From positions 248,001 through 312,000 of the forward strand of contig OZ237741.1 in the NCBI GenBank assembly GCA_965178125.1: a DNA stretch of 64,000 bases, read 5' to 3'. The translations under genes and the position numbers were made by a program. This document shows, one piece after another, positions 45,901 to 57,788 of this stretch (position 1 is the first letter of the stretch; the number at the start of each line of letters is the position of its first letter). The stretch is from Bilabrum cf. latius (lineage: Eukaryota > Bigyra: Bicosoecida > Bigyra > Bicosoecida). Below the pieces are notes generated by a model. The model made no database searches. It was not told the DNA's origin and saw only the letters and a program-made list of their open reading frames with translations.

Positions 45901-48900
45901 CAAGCCGGGGACGTTTCTGGCTTGGAGCGAACAGACGCAAGTAGGCAAGGCTCATGGTATCCTAGTGAATAGCTATCGGGAGGTGTTGCGCTGCCGGAGC
46001 ATGCGTAAAGCATTCGTAGCCGTCGCTGCATTCGCGGCTTCGGTGCAGAAGGCAAAGGCTGCGCTCCGACTCAAGCACGCGGCAGAAACGGCAGCGAAGA
46101 AGGAAGCATCATGCGGTAATCCAGGTGATGGTAGATTCGTCGACCTCGCAGCGGGGCGGATTCGGTTGCCTCTCTTGCTGCAGCGCCGCGGGCTTCGGTT
46201 GCTGCACCCTTCCAAGGCCGCCCGGTTTCTCAAGCTGCAATCAGGCAAACAAAGTACCCGCGTGCGGCAGCCCAGCACTCCTCGCTTCGATTCGATTGCT
46301 GGTGGATCCATCTCTGACCAGCTCGGAGAGCTCGTGGATCATCCGTCCCTCAACCCAGACATGGATATGGCCGGGCTTGCGAACGGCAGGCGGTCGCCAG
46401 AGTCTCCAACAGGAGCATACGAGGCTGTCAATAGGAGCCCGCGGGTTCTCGACAGCCCACTTGGTCCTCGCCCCGCCTCAAATGGTCAGTTGGATTGGGA
46501 GGTGGCATCGGTCGGCTCGGCGTCAACTGCCGGCACGAATCTGTCAGCCATTGATGGGCCTCGCGTGTCGAGGGCAGACGCATACCTGGCTAGGGCGGGC
46601 TACGTGCACGCCTCTGGACTGGACCTTGCGCTTGCCCACAGCAAGCCGGATTCGAGTGGGCAGCACCGCCCCGGAGGCGGTTGGGAGGCAATGCCTACCC
46701 TCGGGCTCGATTTCTTCTTGGCACGTAGTGCCGCGCACTGGTTGCGGACTGCGCTGCGCACCGCCAAGTCTGCCCAGCCGCAGGGTGTCGCGGTGGAAGA
46801 GCCTCTCCCGTGGCTGACTGAGGATGACTTGCACGAGCTGGCTACCTCCGGTGCTCCAGGCGCGGGATCAGGGCGGCGCGGGTCCAGGACAGGGGCGGAC
46901 ATGGTGCTGCTGCAAGGTGGCGAGCTGGAGCGCCTGGCGAGTGCCCTTGAGCCACGCATGGAGTCAACATACGGAGACTGGCTCAAGGGACAGTGGAACG
47001 ACGAGAAGCTGGAGCTGTACGACCTCACGAGGGCGGGCCGAAAGGCAAAGGGCGATCGGAATCCCGATGTATCGACGTATGCAGGTGTCGTTGCCGACAC
47101 GGAGGGCGATGAGGACGACCCTCACGGCTCGGGTGGCCGGCTGGCTAGGTTGCTGCACCCTGAGCACCAGACAAGGCGACCGTGGGCCTCGTACGGCAAC
47201 AGACGCATCGCACTGCTGCGCGGCCGGCGCGAGCTTGGAGGCTCCGAGCGCAGGGCGTGGATCGACATCGGGACTGTGAGGCAGCGGTTCATCGAGTGGA
47301 TGAGCCCTGCACGATGCTTCGCCACGTGGTACCGTCGCACAAAGAGGTACGAGGCCATGGCGAGACGGAGAGAGCACAGGACTCGAGAGGCGCGGATGGT
47401 GGCCTCCGAGCTCGCCTCGCCGGTCTTCAGCGCGGTGCAGTCCAGGGTCAAAGAGCAGCGCTCCGGCAAGCTTGCCACCAGTGCCAGCGAGCAGGACGAC
47501 CAGCTCGCCAGGGCACAGGGCAAGAGCCCCATCGAAACCGCTCGCAACCTTGCTGGTAAGCGTGCCGGCACCGGCCAGCACTCTGCAAGTATGAGGAAAC
47601 GTTCCCCCGGCAAGCACCCCCGTACTCTAGAGACGCAGGGTGCTGCAGCATCCAAGACGCTTGATCGCAGCGGTGCTGGCGGGAACTCTGCCCACGCAAT
47701 CGATCTGGATGGATCCAAGGGAGCATAGGAGCTCCGGGAGCTCGAGCAGGGTCCGCCCATTCGCGTGCCTCCGATCAGAGAGGAGGCCGAGGCATCGCGG
47801 GAGAAAGTGGCCATCGATGCAGGCGCATCTGCCGCGGAGGTACTGGAGGCTCGCGAGCAGATGGTGCGGCGAGCATTGGCCGTGGAGCGAGCAATGATTC
47901 GGTATGACATGCAGCAGAGGACGCAGCCCCAACAGGCGGAAGGCATGCGGCTGTTTGGGCCCGTTGGTCACGCGTCTGGATCTCGGTACAGACAGTGCAT
48001 AGAGGTGGGCGAAAGGGTGCTTGGAGTGCGCGTGTGGGTCAGCGGAGAAGGAAGCGTAGCCAGCATCCGTCTGGTGGCGCTGCGGGGCCACCATCCAGTC
48101 CGAATCGCAAAGAAGGAGCATTGGCTGGAGAAGGCCGAGAAGCAAGTCGGTTCCTTGGATTCGATGGAGCTGCCCACCTTTGTGGGCAGTGCAAGGCGAG
48201 AGGCGAGAAGGGCCATGCAGGAAGGCCTCGATATGCGTAGAGCCATCCTGTCTCAGCACCAAATGCGCAGACAAGGTGGGAGGCTGTAGAGGCCATCCGA
48301 GGCAGTGCGAAGCGGTGCTCCAGGGCCTGGTGCTTTCCTCACCGCTGTGGACGAGGGACTCGAGGCGAACAGCAGCACCTCGAGCTCTTCAGATTCAGAC
48401 GAAAGCGAAGTCGATCCATACGTGGAGGGGGCAGGCACCGCTGCCATGGAGCTGCAGCTGCAGCCCATGCCAAGGTAGCGGCGGAAAAGCCGCCCGGCCA
48501 GAAATCGTCCCAGGTCGCGGCCTGCCAGCACGTCAACGGCTCACTAGGACAGCCGCCGAATGGGTGGTTCGCGAGAAAGCACCACGCAGAGAGTATCCCA
48601 CGCCCCTGTGGCAAGCTAGGGCCGTTCTGGAGACGTTGCAACGTCAACTGGTGGCCGCAAGCAGAGCAGGACCAGGGAGCAATTCCTCAGCGCAGACAGC
48701 GATGATCTTGAGGAGAGAACCAGCAGCCACGCGCAGTCGGCACCGCTGGCTCGCCACAACTAGTTTCGTGTGCCGCAGCGGGAGCGTTCAATCTAGCAGA
48801 TATCCCGGCAAGCATATGTAGATCCATCCGGTGAAGCAGCCGAGTCCGGCATCGGGTCGCGTCCGGACGTGGAGAAGACGTGCAGGATCGCCTTGAGGCG

Positions 48901-51900
48901 GCTGTTCATATCATCTCACGTCGCCAGGCAAGCTAGCGAGGAGATGGAGGATTTCTTGAGCCGACAGGCGCCTCGAGTGCAGCTGGAGAGTTGTGCGGGT
49001 GTGTATGCTGGCCGCTCGCTGCAAGGCGTGATGGTTCGGCTTGGGCCGTCCGTGGGCCTCTATCCCGCCAAGGCACTGGACCGGATACAGAGGGAGGGGA
49101 CCGACGTGACGAGCACTGGCGCGTCAGGCGATGATGGAGGCAGACAGTCTTAGTCTTCTGGCAGGCCCACAGGCGACTCTTCCTCTAGCACAGGAGGAAT
49201 TGCCGGTGCTCGTAAACCCAAGCCAGGTGAAGAAGAGCCCAGTGAGGACGTGAAGGCGGCCCGACTGCTGGCTAACCGCCGCGCGGCTATGGGAAGGCAT
49301 GCCCAAGAGGAGGAACGAAAGATCCTGCGCAGGCTGGAAGGCATGACAGGAAGGAAGCGCAAAGCAGCCGAGGCAAAGGCCAAGAAGGATATCGCGGCCA
49401 TGAGGGCCCGGCTGGCTGCCCGCGCGCCGCAGCCCAACACCCAGTCATCAGCAGGTAGCTTGCCTGGGTCAAGGTCGTTCTTCGTGGGCGAGAATGAGTC
49501 CATCATTGCTATGGAACTGTGTGTTGGGGCTGCGGTGCGCTGCGTCCGGTTTTTGACAAATATGGGGCGGTCCAGCCCGTGGTTTGGCTCGCACAGCAAG
49601 GGCCTGTAGGTATTTGTGCTGGGCAACCCAGCAAGCTACTACAGGTCGTTGAATATGCTCAAGTAGGGCCTCCCGCCGCCCCCCGCTGTGAGTTCACTCC
49701 AGCCTTGGGAAAAGCCAGAGAGAGAGCTTTGCGGGTTCGTCGGCTCCAGCAGCTCCGCTGTCGTGACATCGCTCGGGATTGTGACGCGTCGCAGCTGCAG
49801 GCAGCCGGTGTCCCCCCTCGCAAATGCGTTCCAGGAGTGCGCAGTGGGAACGTACAGGGCATCTCACGTCGCGTTTCGAGCGTACATGCGGGAACACCAG
49901 CGCAGGGCGGCGTCGCGGCAGATGCAGATGATCAAGGAGGTCAGGCTAGAGGGGGGCCGTAGCCTGGCACCGCAGAGCAGGCTCGGACTGGAACTAGAGC
50001 CCCTAGTGCGCGAGGTGTGCAGCACTGCGGATGCGGTGCATGCTCAGTTCGACAGCCAGGTGTCGTCAACCGGGACGCAAAGGCTCGTCAAGCCGGCAAT
50101 ATTCCGCACGGAGGAGATGCAGAGGCAGGCAGACGCGGTGCAAGACTTGGCAGAGCAGCTGCATGACGCCATTGGAACGCGTAGAACGATACAGTTCTTC
50201 AGTTCAGATTCAAGTGAGCTGGAAATGCCGAGCCAAACCATAGAGAACGGCCTGGTTGTTGCGGTCGGTACCGATCTCGCTCGGTTTCTGGTCGCAGGAT
50301 CCTCCAAGGGCACGGAGGGCGGGCTGTCTGCCGACTCCTCCATCGACAGCCTGAATGTGCACGGTACCGGCAGCGCCATCATTGGCGGCAAGCGCACGCT
50401 CGCGTCGCGGAATTCAACTGCTTAGCATCGACCTAGGCGAAGGCAGAGCAAGCCAGCCGTGAACGTCCCCTGTGCAACGGGAGAGGCACGGCTAGCGATG
50501 ATGCTGTGGCTCGGCTCTGACATTGATGGGGTGTCTAGGGAGAGGTGGCCTCCGATTCCCCCAGCCGTCGTGGAGGAAGATCCCTCGAAGGCATTGTCGG
50601 CCAGCAGGTCCTCCTGGGCTAAGGCAAAGGCCGGAGTCCTGCTGACCAAGAAGAGCGCACCGAGCGGAGCAGTGCAGCCGCAGAGCCCCGAACAGGGCTA
50701 GAACGACGCTCCGGCCAGTCCGTCCAGAACCCACGGGAAGTCAGTTGGTTGGAAAGACGCCGCTACCGCCACGGTGGCAGCCAGCGAGGCAGGTTCCAAG
50801 TCCACCGGCGCACCAGCCACTACGCAGCTGCGGTCGGTGCTGAAGAAAAACAAGAGAAACGCTCGCAACACGCGCCGCGATTCTGTCGTGAGCGTCTCAG
50901 GAGCTGCGGTGGGGGCTCTCGTCGACACTGCGGCAGCCGCGTCAATCGAGTAGGCAAAGCTGCGACGCGTGCGGCTCCGCACGAAACACGTGCTGGTCGT
51001 AGACGCGAGTTAGAAGAAGCGGAGGGGTAGCACGCCCGTATCGAGGGCTCGCATGCAAATTTCGTAGGCGAGGCCAGCCTCCGCGAAAGCACCGGCACCT
51101 TCTGCTGCGGCCGTGGCGGACGGCCCCGGCAAGGACTTGCTCGCTGCTCGCGCCCTCATGGAACAGGCCGCGGGCGTTTCGGACAGGGCGCATTCGAAAT
51201 GGGTCGCTCTGTCCGCGGTGGACCGCCAGTCCGTGTTCCAGGGCCAGGACGAGTACGAGGCTGACATGGGCACGGCGAGCGTGGAGCACCCCAACCCTGA
51301 GGGCCTGGGCAGGACAACCGCACTCACTGAGATTTTGCTGCGGCTGCGGCGTGATTCCGTTCTGGAAGCCCTGCGGAGGAGCGATGGTCTTTGCTGGAGA
51401 CTCATGGAGGGCGGTGAGGTCGGCGTGAGGGTTGGTGCATCTGCGGTGGGCGGGCAAGGACCCGCAGCTGACACGGCCGAGATGCGAGCTCTCCGGGGCA
51501 AGCGCACGGTGGCCTACGGACTCAGCCGATGGCTGTTCATCGCGCACTGCAGAGGTCTCGTGCTCTTTTCGAGGAGGCAGCAGCCACCAGACTTCCGGAA
51601 GATGGGTGGCATCGACCAGGACGCCCAGACAGAGTTTCAGTTCCTGTATCGAGCCAAGCGCACGGACACAACGATGGGCCGCTCCAAGAGGAGGGCTGGA
51701 CGGCGCCGCAGCATGGACGTGCCCGACCCGCCCATCGTTCCCTAGAACGAAATGGTGGAGGAGAGGCTGGCACGAGTGGCCAGGATTCTCAACGTCGCTC
51801 GCTTGATGGAGGGACGAGGCCGCAGGTTAGTCGATGCTGGCCGGGCCATGATCGCGCAGGTGGCCCGAGGCGTTGCCTCCGTCCCTGCGTGCCTCGATTC

Positions 51901-53521
51901 TGCATTCTTTGGGGTGACTGTCGTGGACGAGCGGCTCAAGGTCATTTCCGCAGGCCGCAGAATCCTTCGATCGGGATGGCGAGCCATCGCTCTCGCCCGC
52001 CGCATCGAGTTCGAAGCGCTAAGGCAGTCTCCTCCCCCTCCCATGAATCCGAGCTGGAAGCGCCATTTGGAGGATCTCTCGCTGCAGGCGAGAACCATGA
52101 CTCTCAGGGATGCGCAGTCCGCGGCCGCGCTGTCTCAGGCCAAAGACGCGCTGGAGGCACAGCAGAACCTGCAGCGGATCCGAGCCGCGCCGCCAGGGCT
52201 GCCCGTAGAGAGGGAACGACGCCTAAGGGCGCGACTCGCGCAGAGGCAGGTGCAGGAGATGCGTGACAGGCGTCGCAAGGACACCCGAATGGCGGAGGAG
52301 GACGGCTGGGGCGTGGGCGCCAAGGGGCTCCTGGAGGCCGGAGAGCTGCACGCTGCTGACGCTGCTGACGCTGCTGATACTGCTGCTGCTGCTGCTGCTC
52401 CTGCTGCAAAGGATAGTTCGCAGCTGCTGTCACCGGGTGGCGTGAGCTCCCCCACCGCTGGTTCTCTGAGCTGGCGCACGCCCTCCAATGCAGGCGGGCA
52501 CGGTGGCCGATTCGATGTCACCACGCCGGCCAGTGCGTCTTCATCCGCATCCAAGGCCGGCAAGGCCCAGGTGTTCTTTCGAAGCGACCAGGATGACACG
52601 TCGGAACCCTCTGAAACCGGTATCGGGTCCAGATCTCAGCCAGCGGACACTCCATCCAGCACACGGTCCGGCAGGGCACTTAGGAGACGCATGTCCCTCG
52701 ACCCCACGGACGGTGCCACGGGCGTCTAGGATGGCCTGGGGGCAGTCGTGGAGGAAGGTTCAGGGGAAAATGCAGCGCACGGTGGTGCCATGAGTGCAGC
52801 GGGCAGGTCTATGCCGACCGATTCTCTGCGGCTGAGCTCGGTTGGAACCGACGGCCCTTAGAGCACTCGCGCAGGAGGCAGCTCGCATTCCGTCCGCGCA
52901 GCAGCTCAACACGGGCACGTGCACGTGCACGTGCCGGGAGCCTCTGTGAGGTCTCTGCACTCGGTCGCGGGTGAGGACGAGTGGGAGCCCCTACAATCTC
53001 GGGCAACCTTCCGCAAGACGGCTGCGTCGCCCATCGGCACGGACGGGGCCGGGTCCGGCGGCGGCATGTTTGCCGCCCGAGTCGGTTCACCGACGAGTCG
53101 AGGCTCTTTAAGGCGGAATTCTTCGCTGGTGGAGGATGTTGCGGAGGCAGACCACGACAACGAGTTGGGCGCCTTCCTTGGCATGCTAGATGACGACGAC
53201 ATGCTGCTGTCGGGGAGCGAGGGGGAGGAGGAGGGCGGTGAGGGAGAGGGGGAAGGGCTCCACGACGGGCTCTTCGATGGCAGCGACTCAGAGGCAGCGG
53301 AACAAGGAACAAAGGGCCGTGGAGGCGGACATAGGCGCCGGGGTGACGAGTCCGCAGACTCTGATGACTCGATGGAGGGCATGCAGCCACGCAGGGGTAA
53401 GGGCAAGGGTAAGGGCAGGCGGTCGTCATCCTCCGACAAGGATCCGTCGATCGTGCTGCGGGCGCTCACGCGAGCGTTCGATGCCTCGAGGAAGCAAGGT
53501 GTGCTCAAAGCTATCACATAA
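39947..53521 (+). CDS. Giant single-exon protein (~4,524 residues) with IQ and Trp-rich helical segments
   Basis: Not assigned to a known family. From ATG 39947 (MERRPPRLKHRIAQVPASLL), 15 bp after an in-frame TAA, to TAA 53519 the frame holds 4,525 codons with about 35 TAG and no TAA or TGA. An IQ calmodulin/centrin-binding motif is visible at about residue 900 (DIQRLVRGARGRRVARATKL). It is followed by Trp-containing helices (KQFVHWKMAMHRGQRK, SFWPLYVWRRYSIWSKQA), and similar ones recur near residues 1475-1490 (AYRLWALHTHQAKVARL) and 2455-2470 (CFATWYRRTKRYEAMA). These recall Sfi1-type centrin-binding repeats. Elsewhere coiled-coil Arg/Glu stretches alternate with disordered Ser/Gly linkers, and the C-terminus is acidic (LDDDDMLLSGSEGEEEGG). 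The likely role is a basal-body or cytoskeletal scaffold, by inference only. Several separate genes are unlikely, since no stop or promoter-like gap occurs. Confidence 0.8.
52352..52407 (+). repeat. Imperfect (GCT)n tract encoding poly-Ala
   Basis: A run of GCT triplets, with GAC, GAT and ACT interruptions, encodes AADAADAADTAAAAAA in the C-terminal fifth of the giant protein. The frame is preserved. Confidence 0.9.
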
Positions 53522-53789
53522 CCCCCGACGGGTGTACCCTTGTGGGACTCTGGCGCGCTGCGGTATCTTCCTTTGGATGGCCCTGTTCGTGCCCGGTGCG
53601 TGCCACTGAATGCTTGCTCGAGTGATTCAAATTTGCACTGTAAATCACAAACCCATTGTACGAGCACTGCGTCCTGTGCAGATCATGTGCAGACTCTTCC
53701 TAACCGTTCTGTTCTGCTCCCAACAGCCTTTCTGTCGCAACGAGACACGTCGCCATGCTGTTGCGCATCCACGTCTCTCTGCCTCAGTG

Positions 53790-55067
53790 TTATCTGTGGT
53801 GGAAAACGACAACGTCTCCGTCTTGCATGACGTACCCCGCACCCTCGCTGCGCATGAGGCCCTTCTTCTTCGCGGCGGCTTCCGAGCCGCACTCCAGCAG
53901 CACGTCCCAAGCGATCACGTCGGCACGGATGAAGCCATCCGAGATGTCGCTGTGGATGGCCGCCGCCGCGTCCTTTGCCGTTGTTCCCTGTGCGATTGGC
54001 CACGCCCTAGATTCCTGCGGCCCCTGCGTGTAGAAGTTAATCGTCCCCAGCAGCCCCTGCACCTTGCGGATCACCTCGGGCAGGCCCTCTGCCTCGGCAT
54101 CCAGCCCCAGCTCGGCCATGTACTCTCGGCGAGCCTCCACCCCCTCCTCCCCCGCCCCCAGCTGGCCCAGCTCCGCTTCGAGCTTGGCGCACACCATCAG
54201 CACGTCAGCGAGGGGCGCTTGTGTTCCCTCGCTGGCATCGATCCCCTGCGCCTGCTCCTTTTCACGGAGCAGTGCCACAGACTGCTCCATCTCGTCCTAG
54301 ATGGCGGCCTTTGCCATCGCCGTGAGCTCGTTGCCACCAGAGGCAAGCCCATCCTCGTCCACATTCAGAACGTAGAGCACGGGCTTTTGGGTGATCAGGC
54401 CTAGCGTAGGCCAGGCGGATTCGTGGCCCTCGGGCAGCCTGCCTGCCAGTTCGAGGTGCCGCGCGGGTGCCCCCTCCTCTAGCAGGGGCTTGACGGCTTC
54501 CAGGCATGCAAGCACGCTGGCTTGCTCCGCTTTCTTCTTGCCTTTCTTGCTCATCGATTCCAAGCGTTTCTCCACGGACTGCAAGTCGGCCAGCACCAGC
54601 TCCGAATTGATCACTTGGATGTCAGCCGCCGGACTTAATCCGTCCTCAGCATCCACATGAATAACATCTTGGTCCTCGAAGCACCGAACCAAGTGCAAGA
54701 TAACACTACAACCCCGAACATCAGCGAGAAACTGGTTTCCTAATCCTTGCCCGGAGGCCGCCCCCTTAATAAGACCGGCAATATCTGTAATGTCAACGCT
54801 AGTAGGGACGGTCCTTTCGCTGTTGGCCATCTTGCCGAGGGCGATCAATCTAGAGTCCAAGATGGGAACGCTAGCCGTTTGCGCTTTGATCGTGCAAAAC
54901 GGGTAGTTTTCGCTTGCAGCGGCTTCGCTCTGCGTGCAAGCGTTAAACAGCATGCTCTTGCCAATATTCGGCAATCCAACGATTCCCGAGGACGCAAAGC
55001 GCCGAGACTTCCACGCGACCGAAATCAACTTAGCATTACATCTGCGAATGACTCGGGATATCAACAT
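53790..55067 (-). CDS. OLA1: OLA1/YchF-type Obg-like ATPase, probably mitochondrial
   Basis: TRAFAC-class P-loop protein that prefers ATP and associates with ribosomes. A single exon of 425 residues runs from ATG 55067 to TAA 53790. The first 34 residues (MLISRVIRRCNAKLISVAWK) are basic and hydrophobic, suggesting a mitochondrial presequence. G1 is GLPNIGKSML, G3 is DIAGLIKGAASGQGLG, and the G4 position reads NVDE, the OLA1/YchF variant. RGCSVILHLVRCFED and VEKRLESM precede a helical domain. The C-terminal TGS domain reads TINFYTQGPQESRAWPIAQG and MQDGDVVVFHHR. TAG at 54297 (MAKAAI-TAG-DEMEQSV) falls in the helical region. The start was chosen as the first ATG of the frame with a plausible presequence. 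It could be the bacterial-type organellar paralogue rather than cytosolic OLA1. Confidence 0.95.
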
Positions 55068-55170
55068 GTATCGCTCTGTGCTATGCAAATAAGCATTCAA
55101 ATGCAGCTGTTGCCTTTGAGCCCCAACGAACCTTCGGGCCAAAACGGTTCGTTTTGCCCTGCGATCCTGA

Positions 55171-56955
55171 TCACTGCCCAGCGACTCGCAGCATATCTGG
55201 AATGCTGGTAATCTTCACCCTCGGTCTGCCTTGCGGCTCCCCCGCGGCAGCCTCGGCAGCATCAATCCGCCCCCAGCCGTTCCAGTCCACAAACCCGCTG
55301 CCCTGCGAATCGCTCGTCACCATGCCACCCTACAGCCTCTGCCTCAGCGCCCCCAGCCGAGCACCCTTCTCCTCGTTGTTCCCCAGCCGCCCCTCCGACC
55401 AATCCTCCAGCACCGCTCCCGCCGTTTGCTTTGCGTCCGGAATGTTTGTCCCGATGATACCCGTGGGGCCTCGCTTGAGCCAGCCAGCGCAGTACAGGCC
55501 CCGCTCTGCAGAGGGCGATTCGGGCTCCTGGCCGTCCCCTCCCTGTTCCCCAGCCGCCGCTCCATCAGCCGCCACGGCCCGGGTCACCCGTCCGCCTGCC
55601 TGCCGCACCACCCCCCTCCACTCGTCCCAGCACGCCAGATCCAGGCCGGGCACGGGCTCGGACCTGTACCCGATCGACGTCAGCGCCATCCCGCAGGGAA
55701 CAACTTCCTCCTCGCCGGTTGCAACCGCCTTCTGTGCCCCCGCGACACCCTCAAGACCCGTGATGGTGCACCGCACCCCGGAAAGCCCCCCCCCGCTGCC
55801 GCCCCCCACAAACTCAACGGGGGACAGGAAGAATCGCAGCCACACGCTCCTGGGGATGCCGGCCTGCTCCGCTGCATCCACGCTGGGAAAGCCCCCTTCT
55901 CCCTTGGAGACCTTCTCCAACAGCGCGTCCATCCTCTTGCGCGCCCGCTGCTGCTTGATCTCCTCCATGCTCGACTCGGTACGTCCCTTGGCGAGGTCCT
56001 CGGGGCGCACCACCGCCGCGGCTCCCTCCAGCCTGGTCAGCTCCCTGAGCTCCTTCATCGTCATCGCGGCCTGTACGTGTCCGCGACGCCCCAGGACCTG
56101 CACTCTCCGAACCTTCGATTCGGCGAGAACCTCCAGGGCGTGGTCGGCGATGTCGGTCTTGCGCAGCTCGTCGAGCGATTTGACGAGCACTCTGGCGCAG
56201 TCCACCGCGACGTTTCCCTGCCCCACAATGGCGACGCTCTCTGCCTCTGATCGGCCCAACATCTCGGCCATGCGGGCGGTCTCTTCGGGTGAGCTGAAAT
56301 CGGGATGACCGTTGTACCAATTCACGAACCGGCGCGCTGACAGCACCTCAGGCAGATCTTCGCCAGCTGCTCCCAAGCTGCGGTCGGACTGGGCGCCGTA
56401 CGCGAGCACCACAGCGTCGTAGGAGTCTCGCAATTCATCCAAATTTACATCTTTGCCAAGCTCTACGCCGCCAAAGAACCGGAATTGCGAGGAAGGCGCA
56501 TCAGCCACCACCGCGGAGAAGTCGTTTGCTACGGATTTCACTTCAGGGTGATCGGGTGCGACCCCGCTACGCACCAGACCTGTGATCAAAATAAAATAGC
56601 GGTGGAAAGAAGTGGACTCTTTGCCACAGCAAGCATGGGCATCCAGTCTAAGAGCTGCCACAGCATCAACTTGGCATCACTCACCAAAAGGCGTAGGCAA
56701 TCGATCGATAACATCAACTTCGGCTCCATCGCACTATGATAGCAAGTACTTGGCGGTATAGAATCCACTCGGGCCACTGCCAACCACGCACACCTTTGGA
56801 GGCGATGCTGCCGCTGTCGACATCATCCGGCCGTCTTTGCGCAGGTCGAAACATCTTGTAGCTGTTGCAAGTCTAAACGAGGTGTAAGATCGAGCTACGG
56901 ATTGCGATACCACAGATACAAGCCTCCTAGATCGCATTGCATGCATACTATTCAT
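55171..56955 (-). CDS. FDXR: NADPH:adrenodoxin (ferredoxin) reductase, mitochondrial, two exons
   Basis: Flavoprotein that passes electrons from NADPH to mitochondrial ferredoxin for Fe-S cluster assembly and related pathways. Exons are 56955-56685 and 56579-55171 (intron 105 bp, GTGAGT...ATCACAG), 559 residues. A basic, Ser-rich presequence precedes KVCVVGSGPSGFYTAKYLLS (FAD-binding). Then comes TAG at 56734 in LLS-TAG-CDGAEVDV, and DRLPTPFG is spliced to LVRSGVAPDHPEVK. SVAIVGQGNVAVDCARVLV is the NADPH site; SIGYRS and YCAGWLKRGPTGIIGT follow. A second TAG at 55330 would truncate the protein under the standard code. Reading through gives the family's true C-terminus (VDWNGWGRIDAAEAA, DMLRVAG) and TGA at 55171. 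The gene is head to head with its own substrate, ferredoxin. The first of three close ATGs was taken as start. Confidence 0.97.
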
Positions 56956-57072
56956 TGCGTAATATGTGGATTGCCCGGCCGGGACACGTCTCGAAGGGGT
57001 AAGGTGCAGTTATTGAGTGGTTGAATGGTCGCACGATGACCACGTTTTTGGCCAAATCTCGGTAAATTTGCA
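56956..57072. promoter_or_regulatory. Shared divergent upstream region of FDXR and ferredoxin
   Basis: Only 117 bp separate the two start codons, so both 5' UTRs and any core promoter must fit here. The sequence is AT-richer than the genes. I could not identify a TATA box or a clear palindromic operator. The geometry suggests co-regulation of an enzyme with its partner. Confidence 0.6.
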
Positions 57073-57788
57073 ATGCAAGCTGTATTAAGGGGCGTTCGAG
57101 CTACGAGTCGAAGCATCACAAGAACATCTACGCCAAAATTTGCATCATCAGCCCGTCTTGTACGCGCATTCAGCGCATCTGGTTAGACAACATGCGGATT
57201 GAGTTTTGTAGCTGGAATTGGCACACCAATGCAACGATATTACAGTGTACGTCGTGGTGTATTGCTTATTGATAATATGCTGGATCGGCTTGCAAGGCAA
57301 CTGCATGCTGATGTTTCACGGCTGGCTGCGGCCAAGTTACACAACCCTAGAGGGGCGTCTTGGCGTGCTCCCAGCCCTATAGTTTGCCCGTACTCTCCAC
57401 TTGCTTGCCGGAAAAGTAATTCTTTATTTGATCTTTCTCAGGTGTCAAGCGATCGGAGCGGGTAGCAATCACTTTCTTGGACAAGGATGGCAAGGAGACG
57501 GAGGTGAAGGCGGCCGTGGGTGACAGCCTCTTGACCGTCGCGCAGGAATATGACTTGGACGTAGAGGGTGCCTGCGGTGGAGAGTGCGCGTGCAGTACCT
57601 GCCACGTAATCATGACGCAGGACGTCTTCGAGTCCCTGCCGGAGGTGACGGAGGAGGAGGAGGACATGCTGGACCTTGCCGCTGGCCTCACCGACACGAG
57701 CAGGCTGGGCTGCCAGGTGTTCGTGACCCAGGAAATGGAGGGAATGCGAGTCCAGCTGCCCACCGAAGTGTCCAACATGATGGACTGA
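57073..57788 (+). CDS. FDX: Mitochondrial [2Fe-2S] ferredoxin (adrenodoxin type), two exons
   Basis: Electron carrier between FDXR and the Fe-S cluster assembly machinery or other mitochondrial acceptors. Exons are 57073-57181 and 57442-57788 (intron 260 bp, GTTAGA...TTTCTCAG), 151 residues. Exon 1 encodes MQAVLRGVRATSRSITRTST, continuing to RAFSASG, a classic presequence without acidic residues. Exon 2 reads VAITFLDKDGKETEV and then the cluster-binding segment GACGGECACSTCHVI (Cys-x5-Cys-x2-Cys), with the fourth Cys in TSRLGCQVFVTQEM. The acidic helix (EVTEEEEDMLDLAAGLTD) is the reductase-binding surface. No TAG is present; it ends TGA. I cannot separate FDX1 from FDX2 function from sequence alone, although the FDX2 role in Fe-S assembly is the likelier one for a protist. 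Confidence 0.97.
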
